From assembly GCA_002724835.1 (NCBI GenBank), contig PBPX01000036.1:15866-32648 (forward strand): a DNA stretch of 16,783 nucleotides, read 5' to 3'. Both the position numbers and the translations under genes were made by a program. Positions 1-6,808 of this stretch are shown here, piece after piece. The stretch is from Actinomycetota bacterium. GTDB lineage: Bacteria > Actinomycetota > Acidimicrobiia > Actinomarinales > Actinomarinaceae. Within the stretch, counting starts at the first letter, position 1, and the number at the start of each line of letters is the position of its first letter. The notes beneath the pieces are model-generated. The model had not been told where the DNA came from. It worked only from the letters and a program-made list of their open reading frames with translations, and did no database searches.

Positions 1-983
1 TCAACAACAATTAAATCAAGTCCTTTTGAAGCTTTAAGTCTTCTTGACTTAGCTCTGATATCAGTAACTGTAATTACAGATGCATCATCGAAATATAGAG
101 GCATGTTGTTTACTTTAGAAGCGGCTTCAACAACTCTTGACCACTTTTCTGGACCTAACTGGCCTTTCCTAGCGTCTCCAGATGTTACTTTTGCTTCTGA
201 GAATAAGACTCGTTGGACTAATTCTTCTTTTGTCATTTCAAGAGAAAAGAAAGCGGTTACTTTTTTTTCTTTTGAAACATTCGTGGCAATATTTAAAGCT
301 AATGATGACTTACCCATGCTTGGACGAGCTGCAATAACTACAAGGTTGCCATCCTGTAAGCCGGCCAGAGTTGAATCTAAGTCTGCAAAATGTGTAGCTA
401 AACCAGACAAACCTGTACCTTGGTTTTCAATTTCTTCTATTCTTTCAATAGCGCCATCTAAAACATCTGATACTCCAATTAATCCTTCTCCTATTGCGTC
501 GTCAGAAGCACTGAAAATTGACTGCTCTGCTTCATCCATAACATTATGGATATCCTTATCAGTTGCATAAGCTAAGAGTTCAATCCTACTACTTGCTTTT
601 AAGAGCTTTCTTCTATTTGACTGTTCTTGTACTATCTCGATATATCTTTCAAAATTTGCCGAACTTGGTACGTTTTCAACTAATCTAGCAATACTCGATG
701 TTTTAAGACTTGTTGTATTCTTCTTATCCTTAAATACAACCTCTGAAACAGTCACTGTGTCAATAGGTTTTCCTGAATCAAATAATTCTTTCATAGCTTC
801 AAAAATTGTCTGGTTGGTTGGGCTGTAAAAATCATTAGATTTTATTTCTTCCATCAACCTGCTTGATGCGTCTCTAGATAATAAAGCACTTCCTAATAAT
901 GCTTCCTCTGCTTCAATGCTGTTTGGTGGAGTTTTTTGAAGGCCTGTTGTATCTCTTGAAGAAACTGCTTCTGGTCCAGCCAT
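1..983 (-). CDS. dnaB: Replicative DNA helicase DnaB (C-terminus cut by window edge)
   Basis: Hexameric 5'-3' helicase that unwinds DNA at the replication fork. The minus strand reads open from the ATG at 983 to the left edge, 327 full codons. The N-terminal domain begins with a PPNSIEAEEALLGS segment (about residues 19-32), the usual DnaB start, followed by a linker helix region near 110-185. The RecA-like ATPase domain begins near residue 190, with Walker A ARPSMGKSS at 219-227 and the following FFSLEM segment at 245-250. Walker B lies at the cut (GLDLIVV). The start codon shares one base with the rplI stop (TAATG), so translation is probably coupled. The family is usually about 440-470 residues, so about a quarter to a third is missing. 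I see no intein in the visible part, although DnaB is a common intein host and the usual later insertion sites lie outside the window. Confidence 0.96.
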   Translation of the reverse strand, partial: MAGPEAVSSRDTTGLQKTPPNSIEAEEALLGSALLSRDASSRLMEEIKSNDFYSPTNQTIFEAMKELFDSGKPIDTVTVSEVVFKDKKNTTSLKTSSIARLVENVPSSANFERYIEIVQEQSNRRKLLKASSRIELLAYATDKDIHNVMDEAEQSIFSASDDAIGEGLIGVSDVLDGAIERIEEIENQGTGLSGLATHFADLDSTLAGLQDGNLVVIAARPSMGKSSLALNIATNVSKEKKVTAFFSLEMTKEELVQRVLFSEAKVTSGDARKGQLGPEKWSRVVEAASKVNNMPLYFDDASVITVTDIRAKSRRLKASKGLDLIVV

Positions 984-1435
984 TATCCTGACTCCGGATT
1001 TACTTCAAGAACAACATCAAAGTCTACGTCTTCACTTATTCTAATTTTTATATTGTGGAGTCCAATTTCTTTTACTTGGTCATTTAATTGAATTTGACTT
1101 TCTTCTATTTTGAAACCAGAAAATTTTTCTATTGCCTCAACAATTTCATTGTTTGCTACTGCAGCATAAAGAGTGCCTTCATCTGTTGACTTTTGAGAGA
1201 TAACTAAATGCGCATCTGCGAGTGCAGCCTTGATAGATTCTGCTAATTCTTCACTCTCTGAAATTTCAGCAATTCTTTTTTCTTGAATTTTCTCAGCAAT
1301 TAATACATTAGAATCTGTAGCAACGATAGCTAAATTTTTTGGAAGAAGATAGTTTCTTGCGTATCCTTTTGCTACATCAACAATGTCTCCCTTTCTTCCA
1401 AGTTTTGCAACATCTGAATTAAGTATTAATTTCAT
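983..1435 (-). CDS. rplI: 50S ribosomal protein L9
   Basis: Large-subunit protein bridging to the L1 stalk region; it binds 23S rRNA and helps maintain the reading frame. The 150-residue length matches the family (about 148). The N-terminal RNA-binding domain is canonical: the opening MKLILNSDVAKLGRKGDIVDV and the GYARNYLLPKNLA signature at about residues 24-36. A long connecting helix (about 45-75) leads to the C-terminal domain ending in VLEVNPESG. The gene overlaps the rpsR stop by 4 nt (ATGA) upstream and the dnaB start by 1 nt downstream, as expected for a translationally coupled operon. The only SD-like signal is a weak AGAAG inside the end of rpsR, so re-initiation is likely. Confidence 0.97.
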   Translation of the reverse strand: MKLILNSDVAKLGRKGDIVDVAKGYARNYLLPKNLAIVATDSNVLIAEKIQEKRIAEISESEELAESIKAALADAHLVISQKSTDEGTLYAAVANNEIVEAIEKFSGFKIEESQIQLNDQVKEIGLHNIKIRISEDVDFDVVLEVNPESG

Positions 1436-1713
1436 CTTCTGTTGTAGGATTGTTTATATGTGCTCGTCGTTACATATGGCAGTAAAGCAAGCTCTCTGGC
1501 TATTTTTATAAGCCTCGCTACTTTCTCTTGCTCTTGCTTTGTAATTCCTGTAATTAAACTAGATCTAATTTTTCCTCTATCTGAAATAAATTTCTCTAGT
1601 AACTTAACATCCTTATAGGTTGCCTTAGCAATCTGTTCTTTTGTTATTCTTCTTTGCTTTGGAGCCTCGTATTTTGAGCTCTTAAATTTTGATGTTCTTT
1701 TTTGCTGTGCCAT
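1432..1713 (-). CDS. rpsR: 30S ribosomal protein S18
   Basis: Small-subunit protein of the platform, where it pairs with S6. At 93 residues it is slightly longer than the usual 75-90 because of a basic N-terminal extension (MAQQKRTSKFKSSKYEAPKQ) and a tail after the core (VTTSTYKQSYNRR). The core has the diagnostic YKDVKLLEKFISDRGKI (about 34-50), TGITKQEQEKVARLIKIAREL and ALLPY. An SD sequence AAGGA sits 6 nt upstream of the ATG and overlaps the ssb stop codon. It carries no CxxC zinc motif, so this is the zinc-independent form. It lies between ssb and rplI in the operon. Confidence 0.96.
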   Translation of the reverse strand: MAQQKRTSKFKSSKYEAPKQRRITKEQIAKATYKDVKLLEKFISDRGKIRSSLITGITKQEQEKVARLIKIARELALLPYVTTSTYKQSYNRR

Positions 1714-1722
1714 AGATATTCC

Positions 1723-2154
1723 TTAAAAAGGTGCTTCGTTTTCTTCGAAGTCATCTCTAGCTTTTGGTGCATCAGTACCAGATGCTGAACCTCCAGATGA
1801 TGTTCTTTCTATATTGGCACGTGCCCATCGTAAACTCGGAGCTACCTCGTCAATAGCTATGTCAACAACTGATCTATTTTGTCCTTCTTGATTTTCCCAA
1901 GACCTATAATTTAATCTTCCAGTAACTATGACTCTCATGCCTTTCTGTAATGAAGAAGCAGCATTTTCTGCCATATCATTCCAAACTGTTCCTTGAAAAT
2001 ACATTGGCTCTCCCTCTTCCCATGAACCGTCTGAATTTCTCTTCCTCTTATTTTGTGCAATCCTTATTTCAGCTAATGTTGCACCTGAATCAGTAACTCT
2101 AACCTCAGGATCTGCTGTTAAGTTGCCTACTATTGTTACTGTGTTATCTACCAT
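1723..2154 (-). CDS. ssb: Single-stranded DNA-binding protein
   Basis: Binds and protects single-stranded DNA during replication and repair and recruits partners through its C-terminal tip. The 143 residues start with the OB-fold (about 1-110; TVTIVGNLTADPEVR near the start, then the YFQGTVWN strand and GMRVIVTGRLNYRSWE). The segment VAPSLRWARANIER (about 105-118) resembles the GPSLRYATAKV stretch of actinobacterial SSBs. A low-complexity Ser/Gly/Ala linker follows, ending in an acidic tip EENEAPF that retains the conserved Pro-Phe. Its place between rpsF and rpsR is usual in Actinobacteria and Firmicutes. An AGAGG SD overlapping the rpsF stop precedes the ATG. Confidence 0.96.
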   Translation of the reverse strand: MVDNTVTIVGNLTADPEVRVTDSGATLAEIRIAQNKRKRNSDGSWEEGEPMYFQGTVWNDMAENAASSLQKGMRVIVTGRLNYRSWENQEGQNRSVVDIAIDEVAPSLRWARANIERTSSGGSASGTDAPKARDDFEENEAPF

Positions 2155-2166
2155 TTTTATCTACCT

Positions 2167-2454
2167 CTAGCTTTCCATCTTTAACACTTTGTGTCTAATA
2201 ACATCATCAGATATTTTTAGCACTCTATCTAGCTCATTTGGAAGATTTGCAGGACCTTCAAATGTTGTAATTGTATAAATACCTTCATCAAATGTATCAA
2301 TTTGATATGCTAGTTTTCTCTTTTTCCAAACACCTTGTTCTTCAACCTTACCTCCATTTGAAGTAATAATTTCAGTAATGTTTTTGTGTATTTCTTCTAC
2401 TGTATTGTCTTCAGTAGTTGGTCTCAAGATTGAGACTAAATCATATTTTTTCAT
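2167..2454 (-). CDS. rpsF: 30S ribosomal protein S6
   Basis: Small-subunit platform protein that binds 16S rRNA as a heterodimer with S18. I chose the ATG at 2454 (95 residues) and not an in-frame upstream ATG at 2490. The protein then begins MKKYDLVSILRP, the canonical S6 start (compare MRxYExxxILRP), and an AGGAG SD lies about 5 nt upstream. The core motif VWKKRKLAYQID and the segment GIYTITTFEGPANLPNELDR confirm the family, and the length matches the usual 95-100. It heads the rpsF-ssb-rpsR-rplI-dnaB run. It follows panB on the same strand after about 70 nt that hold a small hairpin and a possible promoter, so it may be read both from its own promoter and from panB. Confidence 0.95.
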   Translation of the reverse strand: MKKYDLVSILRPTTEDNTVEEIHKNITEIITSNGGKVEEQGVWKKRKLAYQIDTFDEGIYTITTFEGPANLPNELDRVLKISDDVIRHKVLKMES

Positions 2455-2456
2455 TT

Positions 2457-2465
2457 TTCTCCTAT
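2457..2465 (-). promoter_or_regulatory. Shine-Dalgarno of rpsF that decides its start
   Basis: TAGGAGA lies directly before AAA-ATG on the minus strand, giving an AGGAG-to-ATG spacing of about 5 nt. The upstream in-frame ATG at 2490 has no such element, and its extra 12 residues do not look like S6. Confidence 0.75.
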
Positions 2466-2472
2466 GGACACT

Positions 2473-2499
2473 GTACGTGGCTTCTTTCAAAGCAGGTAC
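2473..2499 (-). promoter_or_regulatory. Candidate hairpin in the rpsF leader
   Basis: On the minus strand an outer GTAC/GTAC stem encloses an asymmetric internal loop (CT versus CAC), an inner GCTT/AAGC stem and a 6-nt loop. It lies between the panB stop and the rpsF SD. In several phyla the rpsF leader carries an S6:S18-binding autoregulatory RNA. I cannot show that this hairpin is that motif: the stems are short and I do not see the expected CCG element. A TAGTAT hexamer upstream (near 2512-2517) could be the -10 box. Confidence 0.25.
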
Positions 2500-2524
2500 T
2501 TATTAATTTAATACTAGATAAGAC

Positions 2525-3388
2525 TTATGACAGAATTTTCTTAACTTCTTTTTTCCACTCTTTAATATTTTCTTCTGTGAGCTCTCCGGCCTCATAAGAA
2601 TGGTTTTCAGTAGGAAAATCCCTATTTTCTATATCTTTTTTAAAACTTTTCATGCTTTCTAATACATCTTCATATTGGTTTGAATATCTTTTAACAAATT
2701 TTGCATCTATATATTCTTTTGATTTCATGCCAATCAAATCATGATAAACAAGAACTTGGCCGTCAACATTTACTCCAGCTCCTATACCAATTGTTGGGAT
2801 AGATATATTTTCTGATATGGTTTCAGCCAGAACAGAGGGAACTCCCTCTAGAACAATAGCAAAACATCCAAGTTGATCTAATAAGACAGCATCTTCTAAT
2901 AGTTTTGTTGCTAGCTCTAAAGTTTTTCCTTGTATTTTATAACCACCCATAACATTTTTTGATTGAGGTGTTAAACCTAGATGACCCATAACTGGTATTT
3001 CTGCATCAATTAAAGCTTCTATCATATTTTTTCTTTTAGAACCACCTTCTAATTTAACTGCGTCTGCTTTTCCTTCCTGTATGAATCTTGATGCATTGTA
3101 AAGTGTTTCTTTGGGGGTGCTGTGAAAACTCATGTAAGGCATGTCTGCAACTACAAGCGATGTTGGTTTAGCATTAGTAACTGCTTTAACATGGTGTAAC
3201 ATTTCATCAATAGTTACTGATAAAGTGTCGTCATGGCCAAGAACAACTTGTGCTAATGAATCACCAACTAAGATAATATCAATCTCTGCTTCTGAAACTG
3301 CTTTTGCTGAAGGATAGTCATATGCTGTCATCATAGAGATGACTCTTTCATTCTTTAAATTAACTATTTTAGGTACTGTATTTTTCAT
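2525..3388 (-). CDS. panB: 3-methyl-2-oxobutanoate hydroxymethyltransferase (ketopantoate hydroxymethyltransferase)
   Basis: First committed step of pantothenate (vitamin B5, then coenzyme A) synthesis: transfers a hydroxymethyl group from 5,10-methylene-tetrahydrofolate to 2-oxoisovalerate, in the cytosol. The 287 residues are slightly longer than the usual 260-280 because of a charged C-terminal tail. The TIM-barrel signatures are clear: ISMMTAYDYPSAKAV (17-31), LVGDSLAQVVLGHDDTL (40-56, metal ligand D43), VADMPYMSF (80-88, D82), KLEGG, PVMGHLGLTPQS and LEGVPS (catalytic Glu181), then PTIGIGAG. The ATG has a GGAGAG SD about 6 nt upstream. No panC, panD or panE is next to it, so the rest of the pathway must be elsewhere. 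It is divergent from msrA and may also feed transcription into the ribosomal operon. Confidence 0.96.
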   Translation of the reverse strand: MKNTVPKIVNLKNERVISMMTAYDYPSAKAVSEAEIDIILVGDSLAQVVLGHDDTLSVTIDEMLHHVKAVTNAKPTSLVVADMPYMSFHSTPKETLYNASRFIQEGKADAVKLEGGSKRKNMIEALIDAEIPVMGHLGLTPQSKNVMGGYKIQGKTLELATKLLEDAVLLDQLGCFAIVLEGVPSVLAETISENISIPTIGIGAGVNVDGQVLVYHDLIGMKSKEYIDAKFVKRYSNQYEDVLESMKSFKKDIENRDFPTENHSYEAGELTEENIKEWKKEVKKILS

Positions 3389-3418
3389 ATTTATCTCTCC
3401 GCCTTATTGGTCGAAGGA

Positions 3419-3448
3419 CTTATATCTATTTTATATTAAAAATTTCAA
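3419..3448 (-). promoter_or_regulatory. Candidate panB promoter
   Basis: On the minus strand TTGAAA (3443-3448) is followed after 18 nt by TATAAG (3419-3424), about 30 nt before the panB ATG. This leaves a short leader containing the GGAGAG SD. The region is very AT-rich, so chance matches are likely. Confidence 0.35.
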
Positions 3449-3460
3449 TAAACAAAAACT

Positions 3461-3472
3461 TATAATTAATAT
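3461..3472 (+). promoter_or_regulatory. Candidate msrA -10 region (TATAAT, overlapping alternative TAATAT)
   Basis: A perfect TATAAT at 3461-3466 is followed immediately by TAATAT at 3467-3472. Transcripts would begin at about 3473-3480, essentially at the GTG (3482) that opens the signal-peptide-bearing form of MsrA. No convincing -35 box is visible. Confidence 0.4.
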
Positions 3473-3481
3473 CTAAAGTGC

Positions 3482-4084
3482 GTGAAAAATTTAAAATACC
3501 TTTTTCTATTAGTATTAATAACATGTAGCAATACACCTTTCGGAGGTTTTATGTCTGAACAAAATGAAAAAGCTTACTTTGCAGGTGGCTGTTTTTGGTG
3601 CATGGAGCCTCCTTTTGAAGCTCTAGATGGTGTAGTTGGGGCAACCTCAGGCTATATGGGTGGCACAACAGAAAATCCAACCTACGAAGAAGTCACAACT
3701 GGAAAAACAGGACATGCAGAAGTAGTTGAAATACTATTTGATCCAAATGTTGTCTCTTACGAAGAACTACTAGAAGTGTTCTGGAGAAATATTGACCCTA
3801 CAGCATTAAACTACCAGTTCGCTGATGTTGGTTCTCAATATAGAACTGAGATATTTACTGTTGGTGATGAACAAAAGAAACTAGCAGAAAAGTCCAAAAT
3901 TGAATTGGAAGAGTCAGGAAAATTTGATAAGCCAATTGTTACTGCTATTACCGAGGCTCCAGCTTTCTATATTGCTGAGGAGTATCATCAAGACTTTTAT
4001 AAAAAACAAAGTGTTCGCTACCAACTTTATGCAAAAGCAAGTGGTAGAAAAGGATTTCTAGAAGAAACTTGGGGAGACAGCTAA
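3482..4084 (+). CDS. msrA: Peptide-methionine (S)-S-oxide reductase MsrA, with possible lipoprotein form
   Basis: Repairs methionine-S-sulfoxide in proteins. The catalytic motif GGCFWCMEPPFE is clear (Cys37 in the long form), with the second Cys of the CFWC type as probable recycling cysteine; no C-terminal Cys is present. Further family marks are GVVGATSGYMGG, PTYEEVTTGKTGHAE and the YHQDFY segment. Two starts compete. A GTG at 3482 adds a 23-residue leader that looks like a lipoprotein signal (Lys-rich N-terminus, LFLLVL core, LITC lipobox with Cys15). An ATG at 3551 has a GGAGG SD 4-5 nt upstream and gives the usual 177-residue cytosolic enzyme. Both may be used (see findings). The stop overlaps the convergent nucleoside hydrolase by 4 nt. 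The enzyme assignment is firm; the choice of start is not. Confidence 0.95.
   Translation: MKNLKYLFLLVLITCSNTPFGGFMSEQNEKAYFAGGCFWCMEPPFEALDGVVGATSGYMGGTTENPTYEEVTTGKTGHAEVVEILFDPNVVSYEELLEVFWRNIDPTALNYQFADVGSQYRTEIFTVGDEQKKLAEKSKIELEESGKFDKPIVTAITEAPAFYIAEEYHQDFYKKQSVRYQLYAKASGRKGFLEETWGDS
3542..3546 (+). promoter_or_regulatory. Internal Shine-Dalgarno GGAGG before the second msrA start
   Basis: GGAGG followed by TTTT and ATG (3551) is the strongest SD in the window. It lies inside the frame that encodes the putative lipoprotein signal, where it codes for part of FGGF, and would direct synthesis of a cytosolic MsrA. Confidence 0.7.
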
Positions 4085-5049
4085 GACCTTAAAGTTTTGT
4101 AGAGAGTTTCTTTCCATTTTTTATTATCTATTTCCCAACAGACGTTAATGTTTCTTTCGGTACTAGACCACCACTCATCTATATTTGGCTCATTTTCTCC
4201 AACATGTAATTGATCAACAATAGTCATTCCTCTAGATGGACCATCCAGCACAATTTTTACGTTATGTTTAGATACTCTTTTTGCAACATCTTCATCTAAA
4301 GCAACTGCCATAGCAACAGGGTCAGGCAATCCAAGACCTGGGTCGCCTAACCAATTCTGGCTTGAATCTAGTGCATGCTTATTACAATCTATAGCAAAAT
4401 CTCCTTTTTCCGTTTTAAAATTATATACATGCTCCATTTCCTCCTCGGTCAGATTTGCTTCTCCTCTACAAAGTTCCCACCCAACCATTGTTATATCAGG
4501 ATGTTGTGATTGAAAGACTACATCGGCCGCTTCTGGGTCACACCAGATGTTATATTCTGCAGCAGGTGTGACATTTCCAACTGTATTAGAGGCACCTCCC
4601 ATAATTACGATATTTTTTAACATTAAGAATGCATCAGGATATTTTGAAATAAAGTTTGCAATATTAGTAAGAGGGCCGAGTGTTACGAGTGTTATTTCAT
4701 TTGGGTTTTCATCAATTAAATTTTTTAGTACTTCTATAAAATCATCAGATGATTCTGTATGTTTTGGATCAGGATAATTCATGCCTCCCATGCCATCTGG
4801 TCCATGAAACCAATCAGCATGTTCTGTTTTCTTAACTAAAGGTTTCTCAGCACCAACGTAAACTGGAATATTTTTTTTACAAAGCTCAACCGTATATCTA
4901 GCATTGATACTCCCTTGCTCTATAGGCATGTTTCCTGATACTATGCTTATCCCAAGAACTTCAACATCATCCCACTCTAAAGCCATAAGAATTGCAACTG
5001 CATCGTCAGATGCTGTATCAGTATCAATAAAAAATTTTCTTTTACTCAT
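4081..5049 (-). CDS. Inosine/uridine-preferring nucleoside hydrolase family protein
   Basis: Hydrolyses the N-glycosidic bond of ribonucleosides to free base and ribose. The 322-residue length matches the family (about 310-330). The N-terminal calcium-binding signature DTDTASDD is at 9-16. It is followed by GPLTNIANF, the MGGA motif, AEYNIWCDPEAAD (active-site loop) and GLPDPVAMAVALD near the C-terminus, which supplies the late metal-binding Asp. Substrate preference cannot be read from the sequence. It lies 24 nt after the lipoprotein gene at 5074-5664 on the same strand, so the two are probably co-transcribed. A ribokinase-family gene is divergent from that pair, a natural partner for the released ribose. 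No signal peptide is visible, so it should act in the cytosol. The only start-region signal is weak, consistent with read-through from upstream. Confidence 0.9.
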   Translation of the reverse strand: MSKRKFFIDTDTASDDAVAILMALEWDDVEVLGISIVSGNMPIEQGSINARYTVELCKKNIPVYVGAEKPLVKKTEHADWFHGPDGMGGMNYPDPKHTESSDDFIEVLKNLIDENPNEITLVTLGPLTNIANFISKYPDAFLMLKNIVIMGGASNTVGNVTPAAEYNIWCDPEAADVVFQSQHPDITMVGWELCRGEANLTEEEMEHVYNFKTEKGDFAIDCNKHALDSSQNWLGDPGLGLPDPVAMAVALDEDVAKRVSKHNVKIVLDGPSRGMTIVDQLHVGENEPNIDEWWSSTERNINVCWEIDNKKWKETLYKTLRS

Positions 5050-5073
5050 TTAATAAACAGGTTATCAAATAGC

Positions 5074-5664
5074 TTACAAACTATCACAATATTTTCTAAG
5101 AACTTGTTTTGGGTAACCATCGCTTACAACAAAGTCTGGATCAGGAGTTAATGTATTTTGTGATTTTATCATCATAAGTTCTCGAAATTCATCTGATGTC
5201 CTCCAGTATCTTATACTAAATTCTTGATTTTCCTCCCACCAATCAACCTCATCTTGAATTGTCCATTGATTGTTTATTGATAAAAGATGCTCTTCTAATG
5301 CTAAATTAGCCTCTTTTGAATCAAGAAAATTATTGTAAAAACCTTCTAAAAGATTTTCAAAAAAGACTCTGTTGATTACATACTTATCTCTTATGTTGTC
5401 TATTCCAGATAGTCCTATTTTGTTAATTCTCAGTGCTTCGTAAACATAATCTAACTTTGTTGCATCTATGCTGGAATATGATCTATATATTTCACTTTCG
5501 TATGCTTCAATCTGTATCTCATCGAATACTTCTTCAATTTCATCAGCTAATTGAATACAATTATTTATTTTTTCGTTTAACTCAACCACTTCTAGATCTT
5601 CAGTTGGTGTACAAAATAAAAAAAGAGTAAATATTAAGAGTTTGCTTGTGTTTTTTTTCTTCAT
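5074..5664 (-). CDS. Putative lipoprotein of unknown function
   Basis: I do not recognise this 196-residue protein. It starts with a lysine-rich stretch and a hydrophobic core (LLIFTLFLF) ending at Cys18, followed by TPTED. This looks like a lipoprotein signal, though Phe at position -1 is a non-standard lipobox residue. The mature part is acidic and mostly helical-looking, with further Cys at 36 and 193 that could form a disulfide outside the cytoplasm, and a Trp-rich stretch (DWWEENQEFSIRYW, about 141-154). It is immediately upstream of the nucleoside hydrolase on the same strand, and its start faces the ribokinase gene. A link to nucleoside or ribose capture is conceivable from position only; it does not resemble a known periplasmic binding protein and is too short for one. 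Confidence 0.65.
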   Translation of the reverse strand: MKKKNTSKLLIFTLFLFCTPTEDLEVVELNEKINNCIQLADEIEEVFDEIQIEAYESEIYRSYSSIDATKLDYVYEALRINKIGLSGIDNIRDKYVINRVFFENLLEGFYNNFLDSKEANLALEEHLLSINNQWTIQDEVDWWEENQEFSIRYWRTSDEFRELMMIKSQNTLTPDPDFVVSDGYPKQVLRKYCDSL

Positions 5665-5681
5665 TCTTAATGAAATCCTAG

Positions 5682-5710
5682 TAGAAAAAATAAAATTACC
5701 TCTTTATAAT
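5682..5710 (+). promoter_or_regulatory. Leaderless-type promoter of the ribokinase-family gene
   Basis: TAGAAA (5682-5687), a 17-nt spacer, then a perfect TATAAT (5705-5710) ending 6 nt before the ATG at 5717. The start of transcription would fall at or next to the A of the ATG, and no SD is present. Confidence 0.6.
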
Positions 5711-5716
5711 TTTTTC

Positions 5717-6586
5717 ATGAAACCAAAAATCTGTGTAATCGGAAGTTCAAACATTGATCAATTCTCATATGTTGATGACATCCCTGGAGATGGTGAAACT
5801 GTTTTTGGTAATTCTTATGAAACAGGCTTTGGAGGAAAAGGAGCCAACCAAGCAATCATGGCTGGGCTTCTTGGTGCTGAGACAATCATGATAACTTGTC
5901 TCGGTAGCGATATATTTGCTGAGTCAACTATTGAAAACTACAAAGCTAACGGAGTAAACGTTGATTTTGTTCAAAGAGTTGATGGATCGAGTGGTGTTGC
6001 TCCTATCTGGGTAGACTCAACTGGTCAAAATAGAATCATTGTTATCCCCGGTGCTAATAATTTAATTGATTCTGATAAAGCTATTACATCTATAGAGCAG
6101 ATTGATGACCTCTCTGTTCTAGTTGGACAATGTGAAATCCCGATGGAAGTGAATCAAGCAGTTTTTGAATATGCAAGGAGTCAGGATATAACTACTATTT
6201 TTAATCCAGCACCTGCTCAAAAACTTGAGAAGGACTTTTTAGAACATGTTGATTGGTTGATTCCAAATGAAAATGAATTTGAAGTTATCAGTGGCCTGGA
6301 AATAAATGATGAAAACTTAATTGAATTTAAAAATCAAATAACTTGTGAACTGATTGTGACCTTAGGAGAAAAGGGTGCAGCTTTAATTAGTAACGATGCT
6401 GTTGCTTACTTTGAAGCACCAAAAGTTGATGCAATTGATACGACCGGAGCGGGTGATGCCTTTATTGGTGCTTTTGCATTTGGGCTTGCTTCATCAAAGA
6501 GCGTAGATGAGTCCATTAAAATAGCTATAGAGAAAGCAAGCTTATCCGTTACAAAAAAAGGGACTCAATCTTCTTATATAAATTAG
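5717..6586 (+). CDS. rbsK: PfkB-family sugar kinase, probable ribokinase
   Basis: Phosphorylates a sugar, most likely D-ribose to ribose-5-phosphate, in the cytosol. The ATG at 5717 (289 residues) is preferred over an in-frame ATG at 5642. The protein then begins MKPKICVIGSSNIDQF, the normal ribokinase opening, and a perfect -10 box sits just before it. PfkB signature 1 (GFGGKGANQAIMAG, 37-50) and signature 2 (DTTGAGDAFIGAFAFG, 241-256, catalytic base Asp247) are intact, with NPAPA (163-167) and PNENE (183-187) as in ribokinases. It is next to a nucleoside hydrolase that would release ribose. Other PfkB kinases (adenosine or fructose type) are possible, but GGKGANQA and NPAPA favour ribokinase. 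Its stop overlaps the convergent mini membrane gene by 4 nt. Confidence 0.88.
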   Translation: MKPKICVIGSSNIDQFSYVDDIPGDGETVFGNSYETGFGGKGANQAIMAGLLGAETIMITCLGSDIFAESTIENYKANGVNVDFVQRVDGSSGVAPIWVDSTGQNRIIVIPGANNLIDSDKAITSIEQIDDLSVLVGQCEIPMEVNQAVFEYARSQDITTIFNPAPAQKLEKDFLEHVDWLIPNENEFEVISGLEINDENLIEFKNQITCELIVTLGEKGAALISNDAVAYFEAPKVDAIDTTGAGDAFIGAFAFGLASSKSVDESIKIAIEKASLSVTKKGTQSSYIN

Positions 6587-6807
6587 TCTTTTTTTCTAAT
6601 ATCTTTTGTTCTATTTAGCCAAGAAATAGTTACCAATATTGCTATAACAAATATTCCTACTCCAAAGTATTCATGTTCAACAATCTTAAAATCTGAATTT
6701 GAAAAAAATACTCTATCAATTAAAGAAGAAAAAAATCTTAATATAATTCCTGTACCTACAAGTGTTATGAAAGAACCTACAAATTTATTAGGTAATTTAT
6801 CTTCCAT
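6583..6807 (-). CDS. Small two-TM membrane protein (downstream tandem copy)
   Basis: A 74-residue protein with two hydrophobic segments (about 10-32 and 46-64), a short polar loop between them, and charged ends (MEDKLPNK at the start, NRTKDIRKKD at the end). No known domain is recognised. The segment GTGIILRFFSSLID resembles WSGILLRIFTAIID of the gene just upstream, and both proteins have a Trp near the end of the second TM (ISWLNRT versus IIWMFNK), suggesting a tandem duplication. The ATG lies one base after the upstream stop (TGA-A-ATG), so translation is almost certainly coupled. The coding frame is short, but paralogy with its neighbour and tight packing support a real gene. Confidence 0.65.
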   Translation of the reverse strand: MEDKLPNKFVGSFITLVGTGIILRFFSSLIDRVFFSNSDFKIVEHEYFGVGIFVIAILVTISWLNRTKDIRKKD

Positions 6808-6808
6808 T

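Noticed and set aside
103..570. Plus-strand open frame of 155 codons
   Set aside because: It lies entirely opposite dnaB, whose minus-strand reading is unmistakable, and its product has no recognisable pattern.
5642..5716. 25-residue hydrophobic N-terminal extension of the ribokinase-family protein
   Set aside because: It overlaps the divergent lipoprotein start and would include the TATAAT promoter box in coding sequence; ribokinases begin at the MKPKICVIG position.
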